Position numbers and translations under genes: made by a program. This document shows positions 7,424 through 12,262 of a stretch of DNA of 12,262 nt, piece after piece. The notes under the pieces are model-generated. The model searched no databases. It saw nothing but the letters and a program-made list of their open reading frames with translations, and was not told the DNA's origin. Positions within the stretch are counted from its first letter, which is position 1. Each line of letters starts with the position of its first letter. This stretch comes from Candidatus Bathyarchaeota archaeon (GTDB taxonomy: Archaea > Thermoproteota > Bathyarchaeia > RBG-16-48-13 > JAGMEO01), in contig JAUVYS010000024.1 of assembly GCA_030602965.1 (NCBI GenBank), positions 1 through 12,262 of the forward strand, in the 5' to 3' direction.

Positions 7424-8224
7424 TTATTCTCCTTTAAATTCAGGCTTCCTCTTCTCAAAGAAGCTAGATATGCCTTCTTCGACGTCTTTTGTTGAGAAAA
7501 TTACTCCAAATGCTTCAGACTCTATCTTAAGACCGGCTTCCAATGGAACCTGTGTTCCGATATTCAATGCGTGTTTCGCGTACTTCAATGCGATCGGTGG
7601 GCCTTCAACAAACCTCTTCGCGAAAGCTTTCACTTCTTCATCTAGTTTATCCATGGGCACAACTTTGTTAAGTAACCCTATTTCCAGGGCTTCTTGAGCT
7701 GTAATTTGATCGCCAATCATGATCAATTCCTTTGCTTTTGATAATCCGACGATCCTGGGGAGTCTCTGTGTTCCTCCCCAACCCGGTATGAGACCTCGCT
7801 GTATCTCTGGGCTTCCTAACTGTGCATGTTCTGCTGCTATTCTAAAGTCACAAGCTAACACTAACTCCAATCCACCGCCCATGCAGAAACCGTTTATTGC
7901 AGCTATGTAAGGTTTTGAAGACTTCTCGATTTTTCTCATTAACTCGTGGCCTTTCTCTGACACTTCAGGTGCAGTTATTGGCGTCATCTCCATGAAGAAT
8001 GATAAATCGCCTCCTGCACTGAATGCTTTGTCACCAGCACCTGTAATCACGACACACTTTACTTCTTTATCTTCCTCAATTTCATCTACTGCTGATGAAA
8101 ACTCAGTAGCAACTTCCCAAGTAAACGCGTTTAGCCTGTGTGGTCTGTTAATGGTTATCCAGGCTATGCCTTCTTCTTTTTTGACTATTATGGTCTCATA
8201 TCGTCTCTTCTTACTCATACTCAT
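7424..8224 (-). CDS. Enoyl-CoA hydratase/isomerase (crotonase family)
   Basis: 266 residues from the ATG at 8224, preceded by AAGGGGAT; an ATG at 8218 is also possible, and the frame stays open to an ATG at 8251 that lacks homology support. The enzyme adds water to trans-2-enoyl-CoA. Crotonase landmarks: FSAGGDL (68-74) and GFCMGGGLELVLACDF (112-127) forming the oxyanion hole, with both catalytic glutamates of true hydratases retained at Glu120 and Glu140 (SPEIQRGLIPGWGGTQRL). Length is standard. Its start overlaps the end of the hydroxyacyl-CoA dehydrogenase gene by 14 bases in another frame, so translation is probably coupled. In several archaea the same two activities are fused in the same order. 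T-rich minus-strand sequence after the stop could act as terminator within the opposing gene. Confidence 0.94.
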   Translation of the reverse strand: MSMSKKRRYETIIVKKEEGIAWITINRPHRLNAFTWEVATEFSSAVDEIEEDKEVKCVVITGAGDKAFSAGGDLSFFMEMTPITAPEVSEKGHELMRKIEKSSKPYIAAINGFCMGGGLELVLACDFRIAAEHAQLGSPEIQRGLIPGWGGTQRLPRIVGLSKAKELIMIGDQITAQEALEIGLLNKVVPMDKLDEEVKAFAKRFVEGPPIALKYAKHALNIGTQVPLEAGLKIESEAFGVIFSTKDVEEGISSFFEKRKPEFKGE

Positions 8225-9404
8225 GGAATCCCCTTTTGGCTTTTCGTCCAAGCCAACCCTTGCTCACGTACTCCTCCAGAAGTGGACTAGGCTTGTACAT
8301 CTCCTCACCATACTTCGCGTGCATCTCCTTGAGTTTTGTTAGGGCAACATCGAGACCAATCTTATCAGCAAGTTCGCAGGGACCTGATGGCCATCCTAAA
8401 CCAAGTTTTATTGCTACGTCGATATCACCTGGCGTTGCAACGTCCTCATAGACAAGAGAAGCTGCTTCATTGACTGCCATTGCATATATCTTATCAATGT
8501 CAAATTTATCTGCAAGTCTAAACGATATCCTTGGCATACCTACACTCCAATCGTAGAAGCCCTCGCCTGTCTTTTTCCCATATTTTCCTTCTTTAAAGTA
8601 TTTTTCCACCAATGGGCACAGTTTAGCTTTCTCACCATAGGCTTCTTCCATGACCTTAGAAACCTTATAGAGTACGTCAAGTCCAATCCAATCAGCAAGT
8701 TCAAATGCGCCCAATGGAAATCCTGCTTTATATTTGATAGCTGCATCGACTTCTTCCTTTGTTGCTTCTTCTCTGTAAACATTCCAAAAGGCTTCGTTGA
8801 ACACGAGTGCTAATACCCTGTTTACGAGGAATCCTCTAACATCTTTTTTACAAATAACTGGGGTCTTACCCATCTTCTTAGCTAAATCCACGATTGTATT
8901 TACCGTTTCATCACTTGTTTGATCTCCTTTGATTACTTCTACTAACGCCATCAACGCTGGGGGATTAAAGAAGTGCATACCAACAACTTTGTCAGGTCTT
9001 TCTGTGGCATTACCCATCTCTGTAATACTCAGGGCTGAGGTGTTGCTGGCAATTATCGCATTCTCTGGAGCTGCTTTGTCAACTTTTGAAAAGAGGTCTT
9101 TCTTCGCTCCCATTTCTTCAGCGATCGCTTCAACAACAAGATCTGCGGATTTAACCGCGTCCTCCAAGTTCATTGAGGTTTTTAGTCTTGCCATTGTTGC
9201 TTTGGCGTCTTCTTCCCTTATCCTTCGTTTCTCAACAAATTTTCCTAAACTCCATTTGATTAAGTCCATCGCTTTCTTTAATATTTCCTCGTCAACATCG
9301 ACTATTGTTACTTCGAGGCCCGCCATTGCTAATAACTCAGCAATACCATGACCCATTGCTCCTGCTCCAACTACGACTGCGTTCTTCAAAATTAACACAT
9401 CCAT
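8211..9404 (-). CDS. 3-hydroxyacyl-CoA dehydrogenase with two C-terminal domains
   Basis: 397 residues. N-terminal NAD-binding Rossmann fold has VVGAGAMGHGIA (11-22) and the acidic IVDVDEE end of strand two. Catalytic residues are present: SNTSAL (120-125), His144 in GMHFFNPP, Glu156 in VEVIKG, Asn195 in RGFLVNR. Two tandem copies of the C-terminal helical domain follow, about 187-285 (ending GEGFYDW) and 305-397 (with DIDVAIKLGLGWPSGPCEL, ending KRGFHEYE). It oxidises 3-hydroxyacyl-CoA to 3-ketoacyl-CoA with NAD+. The two-domain layout matches the N-terminal part of archaeal dehydrogenase/hydratase fusions, and here a separate hydratase overlaps its 3' end. The ATG at 9404 has no ribosome binding site but has TTTTTAAAA centred 26 bases upstream, so the mRNA is probably leaderless. 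Confidence 0.95.
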   Translation of the reverse strand: MDVLILKNAVVVGAGAMGHGIAELLAMAGLEVTIVDVDEEILKKAMDLIKWSLGKFVEKRRIREEDAKATMARLKTSMNLEDAVKSADLVVEAIAEEMGAKKDLFSKVDKAAPENAIIASNTSALSITEMGNATERPDKVVGMHFFNPPALMALVEVIKGDQTSDETVNTIVDLAKKMGKTPVICKKDVRGFLVNRVLALVFNEAFWNVYREEATKEEVDAAIKYKAGFPLGAFELADWIGLDVLYKVSKVMEEAYGEKAKLCPLVEKYFKEGKYGKKTGEGFYDWSVGMPRISFRLADKFDIDKIYAMAVNEAASLVYEDVATPGDIDVAIKLGLGWPSGPCELADKIGLDVALTKLKEMHAKYGEEMYKPSPLLEEYVSKGWLGRKAKRGFHEYE

Positions 9405-9421
9405 GTATAATATTTAAAATG

Positions 9422-9435
9422 TAAATTTTAAAAAC
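9422..9435 (-). promoter_or_regulatory. TATA box of the hydroxyacyl-CoA dehydrogenase/hydratase operon
   Basis: Minus-strand GTTTTTAAAATTTA has its core centred 26 bases before the ATG at 9404, exactly the spacing expected for an archaeal promoter whose transcript starts at or next to the start codon. No GGTG-like site precedes the ATG, which fits leaderless initiation. Confidence 0.55.
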
Positions 9436-9474
9436 TTTTTCACAACTCAAAAATCAAGTTCATTTTAAAGAGTG

Positions 9475-9487
9475 TTTAAGTATAAAC
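9475..9487 (+). promoter_or_regulatory. Possible TATA element for the 9510/9567 reading frame
   Basis: TTTAAGTATAAAC is centred about 29 bases before an ATG at 9510 that opens a 15-codon frame ending in TAG at 9555-9557. Transcription would start at or near that ATG. Positional inference only. Confidence 0.3.
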
Positions 9488-9566
9488 GCACACAAGATAG
9501 AGATAATATATGTCAGCCAATGGGGTACGGGTTTACGCCTGTTTTCGAGGTCATTAGAACCCTTTT

Positions 9567-9767
9567 TTGTCTATTGCCTTGTATGATGGGCTTGAGTTTT
9601 TTCAGCTTTTCTTGGCCTTGATCTTCTTCGCCTCATCGCTGATACCCATTGAAGCCACTACCCTGTGGAATATCTCTCTGCGAGTCATCGTATGGTGGAT
9701 CTCTCTAATCAGCTTTATAGCTATCATGAGCATCGCAACCCGATCAATCGACCAGAAGAAGCAGTAA
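9567..9767 (+). CDS. Small two-helix membrane protein, hypothetical, possibly broken
   Basis: 66 codons from a TTG at 9567; a TTG at 9579 is also possible and neither has a well-placed ribosome binding site. Two hydrophobic stretches, FFQLFLALIFFASSLIPI and VIVWWISLISFIAIMSI, are separated by a short loop and followed by a polar tail ending DQKKQ, so a two-pass membrane protein is likely if it is translated. The same frame continues upstream across a TAG (9555-9557) to an ATG at 9510 with a TATA-like box, so this may be a pseudogene or the 3' part of a recoded gene. No family recognised. Confidence 0.38.
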   Translation: MSIALYDGLEFFQLFLALIFFASSLIPIEATTLWNISLRVIVWWISLISFIAIMSIATRSIDQKKQ

Positions 9768-9989
9768 AAGCTGTCGCACGCGATCGATTCTCATGTATAT
9801 CGCATGCACGATTCGAAATACAAGATAATCAGTAATGATGTGTTTAATTAGACATGGTCTTGTGTGAAAGAAGATGGGTTGTGGCCAGGACAACGATCAC
9901 AAAATAAACAATAAAAAGTAGTATAAATTCTGTTCCAGCGCAGAGTTACCCTGAGGTATCCATTCTCGTGTTCGCGGTTTAACAGAATG
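9768..9989. other. Intergenic stretch with no supported feature
   Basis: About 220 bases between the small membrane ORF and the charged 62-codon ORF. Reading frames on both strands are broken into pieces of roughly 20 codons or fewer without ribosome binding sites. No tRNA, repeat or convincing hairpin with a T run was found. Confidence 0.5.
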
Positions 9990-10178
9990 CTAAGATCCTA
10001 ATCTTTCGGTAATCCTTTTTATGTTCTGTTCCTCGTCATTCAACTCTTTCTTTAAAAGTTTTTTCAACTTTGGACTATCCTCAAGCATACTCCGTATTAT
10101 ATTTAATCGCAACTTCTCTTCTTCTGTTAAAAACTCTTCATCAGAATTTGCCATTTTTTTAACTCTGTCCTTTACCAT
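9990..10178 (-). CDS. Small charged helical protein, hypothetical
   Basis: 62 codons from an ATG at 10178, or 54 from an ATG at 10154 that gives MANSDEEF. A TATA-like TTACATAAAAT lies about 30 bases before the second ATG, so a leaderless mRNA starting there is the better model. The product is highly charged and probably all helical: EEFLTEEEKLRLNIIRSMLE, then a Lys/Leu-rich PKLKKLLKKELNDEEQNIKR. No membrane segment, Cys or known motif. It might be a small regulator or partner protein, but nothing in the sequence shows which. The coding call rests on composition and the intact frame. Confidence 0.48.
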   Translation of the reverse strand: MVKDRVKKMANSDEEFLTEEEKLRLNIIRSMLEDSPKLKKLLKKELNDEEQNIKRITERLGS

Positions 10179-10301
10179 ATTTTATGTAATTTTGGCTTTT
10201 TCTCTTTTTTTTTGAGGATGCTAACTATCACTTCTTCTATTCGTTGTATGAATGGTTTAGATAAAGATGTTGGTAAAGACCAGATAAAATACTCTTTCAC
10301 T

Positions 10302-10319
10302 TTCGCGTGCGCGCGCGAA
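10302..10319. repeat. GC-rich 18-base imperfect palindrome
   Basis: TTCGCGTGCGCGCGCGAA is a near-perfect palindrome with one T/G exception, set in AT-rich sequence. Its core is an alternating pyrimidine-purine run rich in CG steps. It lies about 60 bases upstream of the tRNA-like element. It could be a protein-binding operator, a hairpin or a Z-DNA-prone site; there is no T run to make it a terminator. Confidence 0.6.
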
Positions 10320-10381
10320 TCTTACAATTTGAATGATAAAATTCAGAAAACCAACAAGAAAAAAGTAGGGAGTGGAGAATA

Positions 10382-10432
10382 GCGGGTGATATCTCTACTG
10401 TGTGTAGGGTTCAAATCCCACTTCCCGCACCA
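10382..10432 (+). other. tRNA-like acceptor/T-arm element ending in CCA (tRNA remnant or attachment site)
   Basis: The segment ends GGGTTCAAATCCC, CAC, TTCCCGCA, CCA: a tRNA T-loop, acceptor strand, discriminator A and encoded CCA, most like an archaeal tRNA-Leu 3' end. The 5' end GCGGG pairs with CCCGC at the 3' end. Only about 48 bases separate start and discriminator, so D-arm and normal anticodon arm are missing, and the T-stem needs a bulged A. Upstream, GTGGAGA (10372-10378) can pair with TCTCTAC (10392-10398), and CTAC/GTAG (10395-10407) forms a small hairpin. It is not a functional standard tRNA. A 3' fragment left by integration at a tRNA gene, a decayed tRNA, or a tRNA-like minihelix RNA are all possible. 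Confidence 0.5.
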
Positions 10433-10469
10433 TGAATGAACTCGCTTGATTTTTGAAAAGATGAGCAGA

Positions 10470-10769
10470 TTAGAAAAACCAATCTATTAACGAAAATTTT
10501 TTCAAGTATTTCTTTGGAATCCAATATGGTTCAGTGGCCATTTGGCTACCATATCTACTCATAACATTTCGAAAAACAACACAGTATTCATCATCAGTCT
10601 CCATTAGAGCTTCTCCTTTCAACCCTTTCGTTAAAGTGAAAATCCCCGCATTATAATCTTCAATCAACTTCACCTTCAGATGCTTCGCAAACCTCGCCAC
10701 CAGCGCTCCACATTTAGGACAGGAACGAGCCCCTTCGGGAACCTCATGATTATATTTACAAACAGGCAA
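10470..10769 (-). CDS. Small N-terminal zinc-ribbon protein, hypothetical
   Basis: 99 residues from a TTG at 10769; a GAGAGA-rich stretch just upstream is a weak ribosome binding site and TTTTAATTAA near 10785-10795 is a plausible TATA box. It opens MPVCKYNHEVPEGARSCPKC, a zinc-ribbon of the archaeal VPEGARFCPKCG type. The usual first CxxC is altered: Cys4 is followed by Asn7 and His8, so zinc would be held by Cys4, His8 and the CPKC pair. The remaining 75 residues (KVKLIEDYNAGIFTLTKGLK, then YWIPKKYLKKF) look like a compact beta-rich domain of unknown role. It points toward the tRNA-like element, ending 38 bases from it. Function unknown. Confidence 0.68.
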   Translation of the reverse strand: MPVCKYNHEVPEGARSCPKCGALVARFAKHLKVKLIEDYNAGIFTLTKGLKGEALMETDDEYCVVFRNVMSRYGSQMATEPYWIPKKYLKKFSLIDWFF

Positions 10770-10865
10770 CTTTCTCTCTCGATATTAATTAAAATCAAAT
10801 ATTCTTAAAAAGATGTAGGTAGAGTGTAATTTCAAGAATTTATTAAAAAAAATTGGGGATTAGCT

Positions 10866-11024
10866 TTAAGCTCTGCTGAATGCGCTTAATCCTATTATTT
10901 TTCTGCATTTTCCACATACATATGCATAGTGAACGTGAACCGTGCCTTTAAACTCATTATCGATTATATCTCTATGTGATAACGTGTTTTCGCAATGAGG
11001 ACATTTTCCAATTTCATTTACCAT
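10866..11024 (-). CDS. 52-residue two-CxxC zinc-ribbon protein
   Basis: ATG at 11024 with a near-consensus ribosome binding site AGAGGTGAT (11031-11039) six bases upstream. The product starts MVNEIGKCPHCENTLSHRD, then VHVHYAYVCGKCRKIIG, ending SAFSRA. CPHC and CGKC, about 27 residues apart, form one zinc-ribbon; the His-rich VHVHY strand lies between them. This strong translation signal and motif pair make it a convincing small gene. Such proteins often bind nucleic acid or protein, but no target can be named. It is on the same strand as the 99-residue zinc-ribbon gene, 97 bases away. Confidence 0.75.
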   Translation of the reverse strand: MVNEIGKCPHCENTLSHRDIIDNEFKGTVHVHYAYVCGKCRKIIGLSAFSRA

Positions 11025-11030
11025 TTCTTA

Positions 11031-11039
11031 ATCACCTCT
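11031..11039 (-). promoter_or_regulatory. Strong ribosome binding site of the 52-residue zinc-ribbon gene
   Basis: Minus-strand AGAGGTGAT matches the archaeal GGAGGTGAT consensus at eight of nine positions, six bases before the ATG at 11024. It is the strongest such site in the window and decides the start. Confidence 0.7.
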
Positions 11040-11134
11040 GTTTACCATAGATATCTACAAAAAAATACATAGACTTTATCTCATAAATCTAAGAAAATCA
11101 ATCATAATAACTGTCAATTATGAAATTTTTTATC

Positions 11135-11159
11135 AAAAGCACTGTTAGAAAATGCTTTT
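11135..11159. repeat. Seven-base inverted repeat upstream of the PAS gene
   Basis: AAAAGCA (11135-11141) and TGCTTTT (11153-11159) can form a hairpin with an 11-base loop. There is no strong T run after it on either strand, so a terminator role is weak; it could be a regulator site. The surrounding 11040-11290 region is otherwise AT-rich spacer with no convincing gene. Confidence 0.3.
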
Positions 11160-11290
11160 CAATTATTATATTACGCTTGGGAAGAAAAAAAGGGGATTAC
11201 TGGAATATATATTATCTCCAGGTGATAATTTCCAAAAGCTTTTATGAATAATAGTGAGGTTTCAATTTACCAATTATTAATGTGATTACC

Positions 11291-11737
11291 ATGAGTGTTA
11301 AAGATAGTAATGATTCGATGTCTGAAATGAATAGATTATCATTTGAAACTGGAACTCTCTCAAAAGAAGAAGTTGAAGCCATTCTAAACATGATTCCTAT
11401 AAAGATTAATTTTGTAGACAGTGAAGACATCGTAAGATTTTACAATAAAGCTGAAAAACGAAGTGAAGCAACAAAGAAATCTATTGGAAGAAAAGTGCAA
11501 TTATGCCATCAAACTCAAAGTAATCCTCTTGTAAATAAGATGTTAGATGCTTTCAGAACAGGTAGAAAGGAAGAGACCAAATTCTGGACAAATAAGGATG
11601 GTAAAATAACACTAATCAGACATTTTGCTATAAAAAGTAAAAACGGAAAATATTTAGGAACATTAGAAGTATCTGAAGACATCACAGATATCAAGAAAAT
11701 TGAAGGCGAAAAAAGACTTCACGAATCTGAAATTTAA
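11291..11737 (+). CDS. Stand-alone PAS-domain protein, DUF438-type PAS
   Basis: 148 residues from the ATG at 11291, preceded by GTGATT; a GTG at 11282 would add three residues. Residues about 27-135 form one PAS domain of the kind found at the C-terminus of DUF438 proteins: ILNMIPIKINFVDSEDIVRF, then YNKAEKRS, IGRKVQLCHQTQS (Cys72-His73), TKFWTNKDGK and YLGTLEVSEDITDIKKIEGE. In this group the CHPPxS stretch is conserved; here it is CHQTQS. PAS domains sense ligands, redox state or cofactors, but no kinase, DNA-binding or other output domain is attached and no signal peptide is present. The frame continues for ten more codons (LKKKIRKATQ) beyond the TAA, hinting at recent loss of a coiled-coil tail. 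TATA-like CTTTTATGAATAATA lies about 50 bases upstream. Confidence 0.8.
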   Translation: MSVKDSNDSMSEMNRLSFETGTLSKEEVEAILNMIPIKINFVDSEDIVRFYNKAEKRSEATKKSIGRKVQLCHQTQSNPLVNKMLDAFRTGRKEETKFWTNKDGKITLIRHFAIKSKNGKYLGTLEVSEDITDIKKIEGEKRLHESEI

Positions 11738-12062
11738 CTTAAAAAGAAAATAAGAAAAGCAACACAATAAGATTTGAATCGAAAATTTTTCAAATGAAAA
11801 AAGGGTGTGGTTACCACATAGAGACGTATGGTATCCCCCCGACTACCACCGCTCAAGTGTGAATTTATACTAAACCCCTATTTTTTACTCTGGAATGAAT
11901 TTATCAATCTGTGTGTCGCTGTGGCGTTTATCTTCTTCATCCGTGAATTTTCTTGATAAAGCAACAAGTGAGGAGAGAGATTAAACAAAAAGTAGTTGGA
12001 TTCATTCTCGCGCTTCATTCTTAAATACTGTGAAGAGCAGTGACTGGTTTTTGTGTTATTGG
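11738..12062. other. Intergenic region with a GC-rich structured patch
   Basis: About 325 bases without a firm gene. ATTTGAA (11772-11778) and TTCAAAT (11789-11795) form an inverted repeat after the PAS gene. TGTGG-TTA-CCACA near 11806-11818 is a second small hairpin. The following 11826-11856 is markedly GC-rich, including CCCCCC, in otherwise AT-rich DNA. On the minus strand the hairpin is followed by ACCC and six T, which could be a terminator or the end of a small RNA. Two overlapping mini-frames start here (22 codons, ATG in AAATGAAAAA; 42 codons, ATG at 11828 with a hydrophobic C-terminus), neither with a ribosome binding site. T runs near 11880-11886 may terminate plus-strand transcripts. 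Confidence 0.4.
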
Positions 12063-12262
12063 TTATTGAGTGATCGATTGTAAGACAGCGTCGTGAAGTT
12101 CTTGATCTTTAAAAGTGATGGGAAGTTTGATTTTTTCATCGATGACGATGCTAACATCTTGAATGCCATATTTTGCTGCTTCTGAAGATTTTATAGGTTT
12201 CATTTGAAGATCTATGGAATCTGAAAGTTCTTTTATGGCTTGTTGAACGCGTGTTATGAAAG
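12063..12262 (-). CDS. C-terminal 65 residues of an unidentified protein, possibly thioredoxin-like
   Basis: The minus-strand frame enters from the window edge and ends at a TAA (12063-12065). The visible part includes VQQAIKELSDSIDLQMKPI, SSEAAKYGIQDVSIVIDEKI and KDQELHDAVLQSITQ. A helix, then AAKYGIQ-x-VSIVIDEK, then a final helix resembles the C-terminal half of small thioredoxin/glutaredoxin-like proteins, but the diagnostic Cys motif and the cis-Pro would lie outside or are not visible. The coding call rests on an open frame and ordinary protein composition; the fold is a guess. Confidence 0.55.
   Translation of the reverse strand, partial: FITRVQQAIKELSDSIDLQMKPIKSSEAAKYGIQDVSIVIDEKIKLPITFKDQELHDAVLQSITQ

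Noticed and set aside
8929..9351. 140-codon plus-strand frame opposite hydroxyacyl-CoA dehydrogenase
   Set aside because: Shadow of the Rossmann-fold coding strand; rich in Ser/Ala/Ile with no known motif.
10218..10382. 54-codon plus-strand frame (begins MLTITSSIRC) running through the CG palindrome and ending at the first base of the tRNA-like element
   Set aside because: GAGG directly abuts the ATG with no spacing, no promoter is evident, and the palindrome and tRNA-like signals explain the region better. Kept as a weak possibility only.
10357..10432. Complete standard tRNA gene
   Set aside because: No normal anticodon arm or D-arm can be drawn, and the upstream bases do not form the acceptor stem properly.
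11120..11251. 43-codon plus-strand frame (begins MKFFIKSTVRK)
   Set aside because: AT-rich chance frame without a ribosome binding site; it covers the inverted repeat and the PAS gene's likely promoter.
9405..12262. CRISPR array, insertion sequence or integrase
   Set aside because: No regularly spaced repeats, no transposase or integrase motifs, and no terminal inverted repeats were seen.

Overview
The window looks like a chromosome segment from an uncultivated archaeon, possibly of the Bathyarchaeia/TACK or a related lineage; the phylum is a low-confidence guess. Archaeal hints seen in the sequence are TATA-like boxes about 26 bases before start codons (clearest before the hydroxyacyl-CoA dehydrogenase gene), GGTG/GAGGTGAT-type ribosome binding sites, frequent TTG starts, a tRNA-like 3' end with encoded CCA, and small zinc-ribbon genes. 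HdrA and HdrD-like proteins also occur in some anaerobic bacteria, so the assignment is not absolute.

Bases 1-9404 form a fatty-acyl/acyl-CoA oxidation locus. A truncated HdrD-like iron-sulfur oxidoreductase (minus) is divergent from a plus-strand operon: HdrA-type flavin/iron-sulfur protein, a possible 44-codon ORF, EtfB, EtfA, acyl-CoA dehydrogenase and a metallo-beta-lactamase-fold hydrolase. One base after that operon ends, a minus-strand operon finishes head-on; it encodes 3-hydroxyacyl-CoA dehydrogenase followed by overlapping enoyl-CoA hydratase. Together these supply three consecutive beta-oxidation steps (dehydrogenation, hydration, second dehydrogenation). Thiolase and acyl-CoA synthetase are not in the window. 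The apparent electron route is acyl-CoA dehydrogenase to EtfAB to an HdrA/HdrD-like unit. The HdrD-like protein joins HdrC-like ferredoxin and HdrB-like CCG modules, so HdrA plus HdrD-like equals an HdrABC set in gene content.

The most unusual signal is in those iron-sulfur proteins. The MvhD-like C-terminal domain of HdrA has no cysteine at all, the preceding ferredoxin module has Ser for one cluster Cys, and the HdrD-like protein has Ser for a Cys in its first CCG domain. This suggests the standard hydrogenase-side electron entry has been lost and rebuilt around Etf. EtfA also appears to start at a CTG codon immediately after the EtfB stop.

Bases 9405-12262 are a lower-density, AT-rich accessory-looking region: a small two-helix membrane ORF with an upstream in-frame TAG, a 62-codon charged protein, a GC-rich palindrome, a 51-base tRNA-like acceptor/T-arm element ending in CCA, two small zinc-ribbon proteins, a stand-alone PAS protein, a roughly 325-base gap with a GC-rich patch, and the C-terminal end of an unidentified protein. 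No integrase, CRISPR array, complete tRNA, rRNA or insertion sequence was seen.
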